DNA from: Phaeoceros laevis
Lineage: Eukaryota > Anthocerotophyta > Anthocerotopsida > Notothyladales
Assembly (NCBI GenBank): GCA_049999765.1
Contig: JBNGIQ010009260.1
Span: forward strand, 1 to 40,149
Direction of reading: 5' to 3'
DNA: 40,149 bases
The notes under the pieces are model-generated. The model was not told the DNA's origin, made no database searches, and was given only the letters and a program-made list of their open reading frames with translations. Positions 1 to 10,395 of the stretch are shown here, piece by piece; position 1 is the first letter of the stretch; each line of letters opens with the position of its first letter. Position numbers and translations under genes: made by a program.

Positions 1-3
1 TAC

Positions 4-450
4 ATCATAGCATGGTTAAACTAAGCTCATCGAGTTCTACAAGGTAGTTATATCACTTTTGTTTTTGGACAAAGGTAAAGCTTGGACATGTTGTACCAGG
101 GAACAATGAAGTAGTAACATATAGAACTACAACAACAACTAGAACACATGAGAAATAGTTGGAGTTTACTATTGTCAAATAAAATGTTTCTTAGGTCTAC
201 AACATTGAGCTTGATGAGCACATTCCAAATATAATGATAAATTTATATATTTCTATGACCTCATAGGGCAAGTTAGCAGTCAATAAGCGTTTGACCATGC
301 AGGAATTGTAAAATTTGAACCTTGAATAAAACCAGATGGTTCTTGCCAAACCCAAAACTTTATATATGGTTGGATAGAGGTCGACGAGCTCTATTTTATG
401 GAGTAAACACAAGCTTTTGTGTAGTCGATAATCATATGTTTGCAGTTGTT
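4..450 (+). repeat. Direct repeat, copy 1 (668-bp offset)
   Basis: This AT-rich stretch is repeated with many substitutions and small indels starting at 672. Shared landmarks in order are the opening ATCATAGCATGGTTAAACTA, a TTTGGACAT block, a block naming a 'GAGCACATTCCAAATATGATGATGAA'-like segment (abbreviated here), CTTTATATATGGTTGGATAGA, and a final ATGTTTGCAGTT. No coding capacity was recognised. The copies have diverged enough that the duplication is old. Confidence 0.85.
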
Positions 451-671
451 CAGTACCAAACTGGCATAAAAGGTGGGCTATATGAAGCCATTATTTTTTT
501 AGCGTATGATCATTAAATAGAGCATGAAAAAGTAGCTTATATTGTTGAGTTGTTTTTGGCTTGCACTCCTTGAACTTGCTTTTGTGGAGGATGCAAGTTT
601 GCACTAATTTGCTGCGGTCAACCCTACTTTGACCATGAATATAAATATCTATCTTCCGCCAAACTGCCTAA

Positions 672-1127
672 ATCATAGCATGGTTAAACTAAGCTCATCG
701 AGATCTATAAGGTAGTCATATCATTTATTTATTTTTACAAAGATAAAGTTTGGACATATTGCACTAGGGAACAATAAAGTGGTAACATATAGAACTACAA
801 CTACAACACACGAGAAATAGTTGGAATTCACTGTTGTAAAAAAAATATTTCTTAGGTCTACAATGTAGAGCTCGATGAGCACATTCCAAATATGATGATG
901 AATTTGTGTGTTTCCATGACCTCACAGGGCAAGTTAGTAGTGAAAGAGCGTTTGACCGTGCATGAATTGCGAGATTTGAACCTTCAATGAAAACAAATGG
1001 TTATTGTCAAACCCAAAAACTTTATATATGGTTGGATAGAACTAGACGAGCTCTATTTTATGGAGCAAACAAAATCTTTTTACATACTTCATAATCATCT
1101 GTGTATCGACATGTTTGCAGTTATTGT
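672..1127 (+). repeat. Direct repeat, copy 2
   Basis: Second copy of the 4-450 repeat. Its right end reads into a pyrimidine-poor TTTGCAG that could serve as a splice acceptor for the short open reading frame immediately downstream (1115-1306). The intervening 451-671 segment is unique to the first unit, so the arrangement is a tandem duplication of about 668 bp with one unit truncated. Confidence 0.8.
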
Positions 1128-1306
1128 TTGTAACAGGTGTTGAAGTTGATGGTGCCAATTTGAAATATGATGTTATAGATCCCACTATTAAGAATCTATA
1201 TGTGCTTGGCTACAGTGATGATATTATCTGTGAGAGAAGTGTTGAGGAAAGTGTTGCAGCAGTGGTGGATTGGATAGAAGCCTATCAATTGATCCCTTGG
1301 TGGTGA
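1115..1306 (+). CDS. Unrecognised terminal exon or ORF
   Basis: A 63-codon open frame that looks more protein-like than its surroundings: balanced composition, acidic, ending in an amphipathic segment (EESVAAVVDWIEAYQ) and the residues IPWW before the stop. It follows a TTTGCAG or GTAACAG that could be a 3' splice site, so it may be the last exon of a gene whose upstream part is not visible. I do not recognise the family. It could equally be a relic carried by the flanking repeat. Confidence 0.3.
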   Translation: MQLLFVTGVEVDGANLKYDVIDPTIKNLYVLGYSDDIICERSVEESVAAVVDWIEAYQLIPWW

Positions 1307-3300
1307 AGGAGGTCTCCCTTGGTGCTGAGCAATCATGCAAATGGTGTGAAGGAGAGTGGGCATGTTCCATAAGTAGTTGTAGTACATCATCCTAATAATG
1401 TAATCATTCTACTACTACTAGTAGTAGGATGATTATGGTGTTAAGCCAACTCCACATGGGAATTGAACACCCCGTCAGGTTTTGAGTGAGCTAGATTAGT
1501 GACAAGTAAAAAGACACAGATTCACCCTGTACCTGCAAAGGATTATGAATTGCAAAAGTTTGTACAGCTATATGGTCAAGTTTGTAGCTCTATGATTCTA
1601 TGGTCAAGCTCTTGTAGCTTAGATGCAGATTGACATTGGTCCGGAATTATACATAAAGGGAGAAAGGAGAATGGCAGCTGTTATACATCACCTCCATAAT
1701 TTCATGCTCAGGAACTGGAAAAATAATACAACTATAGTGATGATAATCTGCTAGCTAGCAAAAAAGAGAGTGATTATGTGCCTAAAGGAGTGGTTTAGGG
1801 TTGAGCATTGGGATTTGAATGTACATAAAGAATATACTCTGAGAAATAGGGTCATTTTCATTTTTTATGTTTTTCTTTGTTTTCCTTTTTTCCAATTTAT
1901 GTCTTCAATGCTTTTGCTGAGTTTCGGATTATTCGCTTTCTGAGTTCCTGATGAGTATTGTGCATGCAGCCACGATAGAGAGGTGTCGCCGATGGGCAGA
2001 GCTCTAGCGGCTTCAGAAGAAGCGCAAATTAGTGTGCCGTAAGACATGGAGTTGCAAGAGCAAACCATTGATGTTGGTTCAATAAAAAAGAACATTGTTC
2101 TTGTGAAAAGAGACTATTGAATGTTTTTGTATTAAGCAAAGCAACCACCTCCACCACGTTTGGCGGAGGCTATTGTATCAAACACCCACAGTCTGCTTGG
2201 AGCAAAGTGTACCTTGCATAAAACCCACTCCGTGATTCTAACTATTCTCCGCACAAAAGAATACTAGGATGGTGGCCAGAGTGCTAAAAGTAACAAGTCA
2301 GGGGGTGCCTAGAGAGCTAAAAACGACGACGAATCCTGTTGCTATGAAGGAAGTCACAATTTTACGTAGCGCATATGCCAGATACAATGTTAAGGACATT
2401 TCGAGGCGACTCTGATTCCTAGGATTCGCACAATGTCAGAATCCTTGCCAGCCTTATGTACGTAATGGTATAGGATGCCATGTACTCAATGCACTCTTTA
2501 TTCTTTTCCAGAGTAGTTTGAATCTATATATATTACAAGCAGAAAGGAAAGAAATATCTTTTGCCCTGCTTCAACTGTGCGTGGTGATAGTGGCATATAT
2601 GAAAAGGACTGTAATGTAATGTTGAGCTCCCCTGAAAAATGCTCTACAATTATTATTTTTTAGTGGTAAAGGAAAAGAAAGGAAAAATCACACTCTCATA
2701 CTCTGATGAAAGGAAAAATCACACGGTAAAGAAAGGTTACAACTTATCAGGGTAATTTTACAGCTGGAATAAAATTGATTGGCCACCGCCTGTAAAGCAA
2801 GTTTTATTACCCTGGAGCATCCTGGCTCACCCGCTCACCTCACTCCCCTCGCAGCAAGACCTAACCATCGAGTCGACTTGGTGAGATGGGAATGTGTTGA
2901 CTTACTAGAGACTGCGATGGGGTTGAACCGCCTCGAGCCTCATTCATCCATGGTGCCAGTGCCATCTCTGTACTACCTACTGCCTGTCTTGGAGGAGCTT
3001 GTTGCAACCAGCCTCTCCGCGCTTGCCTGTGTGCCCGCAGCCATGTCGGGCGGCTTCTTCCGCTTGAGTGTCCTTCCCAGGCTCGGGGGCTGAGGTTGTG
3101 TATGGTGCTTATGCAGGGTAAGTCCGCAGAGCAGGACACCCGTTTCTCCAACAAGATGGCGAAGATACCACGTAATTGCACATACATTTCGTGGTTCAGA
3201 AATATCGTTCTCCTTGTGAAGCACTTGCTTCTTGACACTCTGTTGCTTTCCAATTTCAGGAGGACTCATTCACAAATCGCCCAGGTCGTGCAAGACCTTG
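1307..3300. other. Intergenic, no gene recognised
   Basis: AT-rich sequence with short homopolymer runs. The open frames at 2779-3093 and the overlapping reverse frames have no recognisable domain. I see no RNA gene and no structured repeat here apart from an ACTACTACTAGTAGTAG mini-palindrome near 1410-1428. Confidence 0.5.
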
Positions 3301-3334
3301 CTCTTCTGTCGCGACAATCTGGTGGTTCCGCAAG

Positions 3335-3557
3335 AATTTCAAGGTGCTGTCGGATGGTTTCCTTGGTCTTCCCATCAATTTCCCAGGGACGCTCTTTAGC
3401 AAAGCCCTCAAGGTCAGTTGCTTGATGCAATTAGATACGGGTCCAGATTGCTTCCAGCAAGGGTGAGGGATTTCTGATGACCACCCTGCTTGAATTCAGG
3501 CACGCGAACATGTGCAAAAATTCATGTACGGGCTGATTAAACAAAGGCGAGGTCAGG
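3335..3557 (+). pseudogene. Cytochrome P450 (CYP85-clan-like) two-exon relic
   Basis: The first exon ends at 3412 (CTCAAG, then GT) and encodes GFLGLPINFPGTLFSKALK. The second starts at 3500 after TTCAG and encodes AREHVQKFMYGLIKQRR. Joined in phase 0 they give the F-to-G-helix region typical of the CYP85 clan (sterol, brassinosteroid, gibberellin and abscisate oxidases): a 'slPinlPGT.y.kAlkAR' pattern followed by the 'iikeRR' helix. The intron is about 87 bp. No heme-binding Cys loop, I-helix or K-helix was found nearby, so this is an isolated fragment and not a working enzyme. The same-strand neighbours downstream are also gene fragments. The family call rests on this one motif block. Confidence 0.7.
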
Positions 3558-4204
3558 CTCTGTAATATCTCTTGTTTAAACAAAGGCTCATCACCGATGG
3601 TGGGGAGCACGCTCTATAAGAGCTATCGCTAGCACAAACGCGTATATACGAGAGTAAATCAACCATCAAGTGTGAATGCTTGGTTGAGACACAGCCTGCG
3701 TTGACCACAGTGTCAGGCAACATGTGAGAGTGCCATGGGAAAGTTCGGTGTGGCAGCTGTTCAGATGGCAGTACTCTCCTTGAGGACCTTAATTGGCCTT
3801 CTTGTCCAAAGTTGAAGTGTGGAGATCATGTTTAGCATGGGAAGAGTAGTCGCGGTTGTGAGTGGCTAGGAGGCCATCCCAGGCATTGGACTGAAGGTAT
3901 GCAAGGCTGCTGTGTTTTGGCAGGAAGCTTACCCTTGCTGGAGGAGCACAGTCAAGTATGTTCAAAGCAAGTATCACGCAACCATTCTACAATGGTACTT
4001 AAAGACCTCTATTGGTTTGGTGTACTTCGTTCATCTAGAAATGCTGGTCCTTGATCGTGTGCGGAGGTATGGCCTGCAGAAAAAGGGCAGGGCTATGCAC
4101 CCTTCATGCAATCATGCATCACTTGCATGATTGGGATTGAGCTGGCAGAGTTGGCACAAGCCTGATTGTAGCAGAGCTACTCAAGTAGTGTAATGGAACA
4201 TCAC

Positions 4205-5191
4205 AGCAGTGTACTTCCCACTCAATGTCTCTAGCTCTATCCCAGGACCTGACCACCTCAGTGCTTCTGTTTATCAAAAACGTCAACAGACTGCGAATGC
4301 ATTTCTCGCTTCAGCAAGGTGGTATAAATCAAGTACAAACAACTATGTATATGGCTACAGAGATTCCTTTTTTGATCAAGGGGTATCCGAGACAGTTGGT
4401 ACAAACAGCTATGTATATGACTACAAGCCCTCTGGCAGATGGGGATTTCAAAATGTCGCCAAGTTTTATCAACAGGACGTGTATTCCTGGACTGAGTTAA
4501 TAATGCAGCATGTCAGGTCTGGCGGAGTGGACAGGCTCTACAGATTTATGGCAGAATGCAAGAGGATGGCGTGAAGCCAAGCTCACACACTTATGTTGCT
4601 GCACTGTAGGCATGAGTTTTTGAGTGTGACGACCGCCAAGAAGCAGGAGATGCTGGCGCAAGAACTGGCTGCATCCAACCCTAAACAGAAGGAGACCTGT
4701 TCTTCTTGTCTAGATCTGCTTACAATGCCTGGATTACTGGGAGCCTTGATGATGCACGTAGAGTTTTTGAGAGCATGAAGACAAAAGATCTTGCTATTTG
4801 GAATACGATGATAGCTGGGTACTCACAACATACAAAGAGACAGGACGCCCTTTCATTATTTTATCAGATGCAAGATGAGGGATTGCGACCAGACAGGGCC
4901 ACCTATCTCAGCACCCTAAAAGCATGCGCTGGACAGTGAGGGCAGGTCAAGCTTATTCACACTCATATTATGGAAGGTCACTTGAATTCAGATGCACATG
5001 TTGGCAGCACCCTCATTGACGTGTATGCCAAATGTGGCAGCATGAAGAATGCCCGCGAAGTTTTTGATAGGCTAACTGCTCGAGACCCCGTAACGCGGAC
5101 AGCACTCATACCAGGCTATGTGCAGCACAGAGATCTTGATCATGTTATTCAACTTTTTCAGCGGCTCATGACAGGGAATAACAATACATGA
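4205..5191 (+). pseudogene. Broken PLS-class PPR gene
   Basis: Clear PPR motifs survive in several frames. Near 4475 there is VYSWTELIMQHVRSGG, then EDGVKPSSHTYVAAL followed at once by a stop codon near 4612. From 4706 comes DLAIWNTMIAGYSQH and DRATYLSTLKACAGQ, again ending in a stop at 4937. From 4970 comes STLIDVYAKCGSMKNAREVF. At least two stop codons and one or two frameshifts interrupt what was one repeat array. The order and wording match PPR genes 1-3 in this window, so it is a decayed member of that family. A faint FWQEAYPCW at about 3915 might be a remnant of the PDF-like module found ahead of the other three, but I regard that as weak. It now lies between a P450 fragment and a PGP synthase fragment. 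Confidence 0.85.
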
Positions 5192-5453
5192 AGAAGGAAT
5201 GAAGAAGAAAGATAGTTGTTTCCATGAAGGTGCTTCTGAGTTCTCCGTTGACATGTGGCTTCTACGTTCCAGATCACAATGTCAGCTGTACGCGAGTGGG
5301 CAGCCTCTCAGAGCGGAGATGTGCACAAGGTACTTATTGGCCACGAACTTACCCACTCTTGGTACTGCTGTATGTGCAAAAGAAGACATCAGCTGATCAT
5401 TCTTGCCAGTTGTGCTGCAGCATCCCATTTATTTTCACCATATGTGACCGCAG

Positions 5454-5746
5454 GCTGTTGTAGTAAACAACCTCGGCAAGTGGAAGATTGCCTCGCAATG
5501 GTTGCCCTCACCCTTCTTCTGCTTGCAAGGGACGGAAGGTAAAAGCTTTGGTGAACCGTCTGCACATATTGAATTCACACCCTCTCTGATTCACATGAAA
5601 AATATTAACGCGTGCTGGTACGCAGATTCGACGCAGGGGGTTGGCTTTCAACCACTGGAGTTGGGTTGCTGTACGTGGCAGCAGGCCTTGCTTGCTGGTC
5701 TCTGGCCGTGTATTTCAAGGCCATCTGGGGAAGCTTCCTCAAGTAG
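5454..5746 (+). pseudogene. Phosphatidylglycerophosphate synthase (PGP1-like) 3' fragment
   Basis: The last two exons of a CDP-alcohol phosphatidyltransferase are visible. Exon one (5454-5538) begins AVVVNNLGKWKIASQ, then shifts frame by one missing base near 5502 and continues MVALTLLLLARDG up to a GT donor. Exon two (5627-5746) joins in phase 2 and ends GLLYVAAGLACWSLAVYFKA...FLK with a TAG stop. The NSLGKWKTATQ-like block and the hydrophobic C-terminal helix pair are characteristic of plant PGP synthase, which makes phosphatidylglycerol precursors in plastids and mitochondria. The catalytic CDP-alcohol signature is absent from the fragment. The single-base deletion and missing 5' part indicate a pseudogene. 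Confidence 0.75.
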
Positions 5747-5859
5747 TCTATTTGAAAGGACCATTTTCGCAAGACTCGCATCTCTTGAACATGAGATCCC
5801 TCTGCACGATCCTATATTCGGTTTTCAAATTTTTTAAGCAGCGGGAAAACACCACTCTC

Positions 5860-6128
5860 TAGTCATGAGAAACTTTCCTTGCAACCTGCTTCACCTACAG
5901 CCGTCCAGATTCCGCCCTAGTCACACATGTATACATGGCGACTAACATTGCAATAGTCAATTGCCAATTCGAACAGTTCCTGGAGTGCGTTGGCAGAACG
6001 CCTATAGAACGTGATCGCTAGCGCCACATCACCACTCGCCACATGGCAGTAACCCGGTAACAAGCCACATCAACCGGTTCACCTGCCAAGTATGCTGGGT
6101 GATGTGTCCGCGTGCTCACGTGGATGGC
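5860..6128. other. Intergenic, no gene recognised
   Basis: No coding or RNA feature seen. The segment leads into the palindromic repeat island that starts at 6129. Confidence 0.5.
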
Positions 6129-6212
6129 GTGACGTACCCTTATTTCATTGTTCGCGATTGTGGAATTAATGTGACGTCCTCATTTCATCGTTCGCGATTG
6201 CGGAATTAAGGG
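6129..6212 (+). repeat. 42-bp tandem duplication (two diverged units)
   Basis: Units at 6129-6170 and 6171-about 6212 both run GTGACGT, CATTTCAT-like, GTTCGCGATTG, GGAATTAA, with small indels. They form the left edge of the island containing the inverted repeats at 6259-6330. Confidence 0.8.
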
Positions 6213-6258
6213 ATAGTTCCCGGTTCGGCAAACTGTGCAACATCTGGGACGCGGCGAC

Positions 6259-6330
6259 CTTATTTTAGGGTTCGCTCAACCATGAATTAGGCGAAACGCT
6301 ATTTCATGGTCCGCCGAACCCTAAAATAAG
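6259..6330. repeat. Perfect 16-bp inverted repeat in a palindrome cluster
   Basis: CTTATTTTAGGGTTCG at 6259-6274 pairs exactly with CGAACCCTAAAATAAG at 6315-6330 around a 40-bp loop. Related half-sites (GTTCGGCGAAC, CTATTTTGAAGTT twice, CGAACCCCAAAATAG) continue to about 6400, so this is a nested palindromic array. It could be the fold-back end of a non-autonomous transposon. No coding sequence overlaps it. Confidence 0.85.
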
Positions 6331-6450
6331 CTATTTTGAAGTTCGGCGAACTAGGAAATAGCTATTTTGAAGTTGGGCGAACCCCAAAATAGTGTTATTT
6401 CTAGGTTTACCCAACGGTGCATCATTTGGTATGCCATATGGTGGCCCTTC

Positions 6451-6570
6451 GGATGGAGTTGTGTATCCACCTAAGTAGTCTTTTCATATTGTGACATAGC
6501 ACTCTCCTATGGATGGAGTTGTGTATCTATCTAAAGTCATCTTATCATAATATGACAATGTGGTTTCGAC
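6451..6570 (+). repeat. 60-bp tandem duplication
   Basis: Two diverged units beginning at 6451 and 6511 share GGATGGAGTTGTGTAT, then a CTA-rich middle and a TCAT(A)AT-TGACA block. They lie directly right of the palindrome cluster. Confidence 0.75.
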
Positions 6571-6599
6571 ACGGAGTCCGCTAAACACGTTATCTTGTA

Positions 6600-7216
6600 A
6601 CTAGTACTATTACATTAAGCCGGTTCGAAACGTAAAGAAACGTGAAGCAACCGGCGTTTCTAGTAAGGCCTTAACGTCGGAAAACCTGTAGAAACGTCAG
6701 TAGGAGTTTCTTCAGTTAAAGGTGGTCTGCGGGCACTATTTGTAGGTGAACTGGTGTGTTGTGGACTATGCGGCAGCGAAGTACAGAAGCCTTTGGAGAA
6801 AGGCAGCAGGCGGAGCTGGTACAGAACTTCTTTGCTCATGCCCAGGGTTCTGTTGCTTGTGGCCCTCCCCGAGCATGAAACGCAGTACCTGTAGCATGCT
6901 TTTGCGAAATGCAGGTATGAACAGCCGGAAGAGAATCGTGTTGAGGAGACTCGTGGATAAGAGTGCTGGTGCACAGGAAATTGGAACAGTTGTCAGCATC
7001 CAGGCTGAAGCTTGACGGTGTTTAAATTTCTGAAGACCCATCCATGCACAGACATTTTTGGGCTGCCCTTTCTATAACACAATTCCTCACTATAAAACCA
7101 CCACTGGTTCAGATTCACCATATGCATTTACCAGATATGAGGATCCAGATTGAATGAGTATCCAATTCACACCAGGGAACATCGATCCAGGCACTGGGAA
7201 ATAGATTCTAGACCCA
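6600..7216. other. Intergenic region downstream of the GMC gene
   Basis: This holds the 3' flank of the GMC oxidoreductase gene on the minus strand. The open frame at 6746-7015 (+) ends in a basic, helical-looking stretch (NSRKRIVLRRLVDKS), but I recognise no family and do not call it a gene. Confidence 0.4.
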
Positions 7217-9559
7217 CTAGTTATACACAGTAGCATCTCCTGCGCGTTCCTTCAAGATCTTTACACCCATGTACCTGCAGTACGTCCATAGCATGTACAT
7301 ACACACAGTCAGTCGACCTAAGATATCTCAAGCTTCAAGTTGGACGAGTGGAACATTAGATCCTCACCGGCCAAACATCATGACAGTCGCTTGTGGATTA
7401 GTTCCTGGTGTGAAATTCCATGTGGAACCGTCGATAACTCGTAGAGAATCCACTCCGAGGACACGATGAGTCTTTTCCTCAACAACCGCACCCACACGGC
7501 AACCTCCATGATAATGCCAGATTGTAACCACCGTATCTCTGCACCACTGCCCCAGTCTTTGAGTGTCATTCATGAACTCCGGCGCGAGATCCCCTATCAG
7601 ATATGAGAAGGTCCGCAAAGGTCCTGGAACATCGACTGGGAACTCATATCTATAATATTTGAACGATGGAGATCTGATGACACGGTCAATAACACGGATG
7701 CCATCAATACAGGCTTGAAGATCAGCAGGGTTCGTATAGTAGTTGAACCGGACAATAGGGTTGTCTCTGACATTGGCACTTCGGAGTCGCAGCCATCCAG
7801 TGGAGAGGGGCCCTGCCACCTGAATGTGCAGGGCAGCAGTTCAGCGTTAGAGCTCTTATAAGTATCCAAAATTGTGACAAAAATACCAACTCATGGTGTT
7901 AGATTCTTACTTTCTGCATAAGGTATCCTCCTTGTGTCAGTTGGGCACGGATGTTGAGAGACAGGCTTCGCAGTCTTTCAGTGAACTGCTGGAGGAGCCC
8001 CAGGGTGCGATTGCCAGGTACCACGGTACTCAGACTGCCTTGTCCCAACATTGTGCCGTTCCCACTTGCGGCCTCTATGTAGCTGTTATACGGAGTAATC
8101 CCGACAACCTGAATGAGAGAATTCTCGACTGGAGATGGCGAAGGTACGAACATAGCATTTGTAGGGTTGTCAGCCATTCCCTCCCCAACACCTTCAAGTG
8201 GCACCGTCACATTTATGCCGAAGGGCTGCAGTTTGGAAATAGGCCCAATCCCGCTCAACAACAGGAGCTGAGGACTTCCAAGAGCGCCTGCAGCCAGGAT
8301 GACTTCACTTCCATTGCCCTCGTGTCGTAGTCTAGCTGTATGCTCAGCTCCTAAAGCGTCAGTGTATCTGACGCCATAGGCCGTCGGTTTCCCCGTGGCA
8401 CCTGCACGATCCGTATGTGTTCACACTGTTTAGCTGACGCACAAGTCCGGGCACAGAAATTCAGCACATGCAAGGTTCAGTATTCTCTTCAGAGTTCACC
8501 GGTGAGACTGGGGGTGCCCGTATGTGCAAGCGTAAGCATCGAGCTTAAAACTTCTTACCAGCTGGATGGAGCAAGATTTTTTGCACTGTAGCTCCGGTGT
8601 GAACAACGATCCTCATAGGATCCGCGTACTGAAGGAGGTCTGCTGCACTATGTCGAATTCCATTTTCATCAAAAATGCTGCCGCCTACTTTGGTGCCTGC
8701 GAGGTGCTCATAGGTATAACCGTTGTATGGAGATATGCCTGCTTCCAGTAGGCCAGCCCGGAAGGCATTCTGCCACTGCCTCAGAATTGGGAAACGAGCC
8801 ACCACCTTTTGCACCCATTCATAGGACTCGTTCACCAGCTGCTGATCCCATCCATATCTGCGAACATACTCTGGGGTGGCATGGGTGAAGAAACCCGCAT
8901 TTACGGCACTGCCACCGCCAAGAACATTTGCTCTTAAATTGATCACACCGTCTTCAGAAACGAATCTTTGACCGGCGGTTGTGGCATTAACAGTGGCCTG
9001 CTGTTGAATTGCAGAGTACTGGTCAAGATTCCGCACAGTAGGATTTTCGTATGGCTGCGCTCCCCGCTCCAACAGTAGTACACTGAAGTTGGTGGAGAGA
9101 GTAGCAGCCAGGGGGCAGCCTGCTGTGCCCCCTCCGACAATGATGTAGTCATAGATAGAGCTGTCAATGGTAGCGGCTGTGGCATCGAAGACAAAGCTGT
9201 AGAGTGGATTACGGCTTATCGGACCTGGTTCAAAGCAGGTCTTTGTCACTACAATCACATGCTTGCTAAAGATGTTGGCTGAAGTTCTGGCTCAGACATA
9301 ACGATGCTGTACACTGCATCTACAAAAAACTCACATCTCATTGGACTCAAGCCACCGGTACCGCAGTGGCAGTGAAGAATCTACCGAGACCCTGCGTGAA
9401 ATGTGAAGTAGAGATAAGGTCTCTACCATTTTCCTTACCGGGCTCGGCGTTGCAGGTCTGAAGAAGCTGTGTGCACAGTAAGAAGCTTATCAGCAGCTTC
9501 GGATTCTGACGTCTGTCTCCCCCGGCCACATTTAAGGTCTTCCGAGAAGTCATGATCAT
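7217..9559 (-). CDS. GMC oxidoreductase, HOTHEAD / mandelonitrile-lyase-like
   Basis: Flavoprotein of the glucose-methanol-choline family, predicted from exons 9559-9439, 9248-8559, 8401-7911, 7819-7368 and 7274-7217 (603 residues, the usual size for plant HOTHEAD-like enzymes). The ATG at 9559 opens a leader with a hydrophobic core (LLISFLLCTQLL) ending near CNA, suggesting secretion. The FAD dinucleotide-binding motif is DYIIVGGGTAGCPLAATLS. The GMC signature 2 region reads AAGALGSPQLLLLSGIGP. The C-terminal active-site block has TIWHYHGGCRVG, and GTNPQATVMMFGR is completed by the last small exon YMGVKILKERAGD. All splice junctions are GT-AG and keep frame. Family members oxidise omega-hydroxy fatty acids for cutin or act as hydroxynitrile lyases. 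Which substrate applies here cannot be read from sequence. The gene is divergent from NDUFB10. Confidence 0.9.
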
Positions 9560-10089
9560 GCTGCAGAACAATTTCAAAATGCTTCAACCGGAAGCTTGCA
9601 ATTGGACCGGGGCATGCATGTAGTGCAAAACCGTAGCAGTCCTGTCAGTGAGGATCGATCTAGATCTGTAAGATTTCACAAGATGTCCGATAGGCAGTAC
9701 TAGTGAGACAAGCATGCTTCCGTAGCGGACATTGCAAGTAGAACCGTTGCCGCACCACGAGTGCAGCATAAATTGATAACCTGCCAGACACCTGCACAAG
9801 AACAATCAGACAGGCAGCCGATGGTCTACTCACTCGAGGCAGCTGAAGGAACACCGGAAGAGCAGGGACAAATGACGGAGAACGAACGGAGTTCGCGGGC
9901 TTTTAGGGTAGAACATTTGGAAAAACGAGATCCCCTTTCCCACGAACACGGTTTTGGGCAACTTTGGGCTTTTTCCGATGCAGGAAACTTGCAAATTAAT
10001 TTGGCGTCGAAATGAAGGGGATGTTTACATGATCGGTGTTGCTCTCACTCTCAGCGGCTGCGAGTGGGTCAAGGCGAGACAGCTGAAGC
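9560..10089. promoter_or_regulatory. Divergent intergenic region, GMC (-) / NDUFB10 (+)
   Basis: 530 bp separate the inferred starts of two oppositely oriented genes, so both promoters must lie here. No TATA box is clear. Short open frames in this interval have no recognisable domain and are taken as chance. Confidence 0.4.
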
Positions 10090-10395
10090 ATGGGGTACCC
10101 CAAGGATTACCCGAAGTTCGACACATCTAGGCCGGATGATTTCGACCCGCTCAACCCTTACGCAGACCCCGTAGCGTTGCACGAGTATCGGGAGTGGCTG
10201 GTAAGGGAGAAGTGGGTGGCAATTGAAACGTCCAAAATCTACAGGGAGCGTGTGAAGGACTGCTACAGGCGGGAAGGCGTGAATCACTACCAGAGGTGTC
10301 AAGAAGCCGTGCGACGATACCTCGAGTCCATCAAAGGCATAGGCTGGGGCAAAAATGCTCGCCCTCACTACATGGAGAAGGATGAGCAGCCCTAG
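10090..10395 (+). CDS. NDUFB10: NADH dehydrogenase 1 beta subcomplex subunit 10 (PDSW)
   Basis: A 101-residue intronless protein, an accessory subunit of mitochondrial respiratory complex I (membrane arm, intermembrane-space side). It begins MGYPKDYPKFD, continues DDFDPLNPYADPVALHEYRE and REKWVAIETSKI, and contains the family's paired cysteines in VKDCYRREGVNHYQRC, followed by the QEAVRRYLESIKGIGWGK end. The length and order match the plant NDUFB10-B proteins. The ATG at 10090 is the first in frame and is consistent with the plant N-terminus MG(R/Y)xK. It is convergent with the CCDC174-like gene, whose stop lies about 725 bp downstream. It appears intact. Confidence 0.93.
   Translation: MGYPKDYPKFDTSRPDDFDPLNPYADPVALHEYREWLVREKWVAIETSKIYRERVKDCYRREGVNHYQRCQEAVRRYLESIKGIGWGKNARPHYMEKDEQP

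Noticed and set aside
2779-3253. Overlapping frames of 98-130 codons on both strands
   Set aside because: No recognisable motif on either strand; probably non-coding sequence next to the P450 relic.
9761-10015. 84-codon frame in the NDUFB10 upstream region
   Set aside because: It lies in the divergent promoter interval, has no domain, and is likely 5' UTR or chance.
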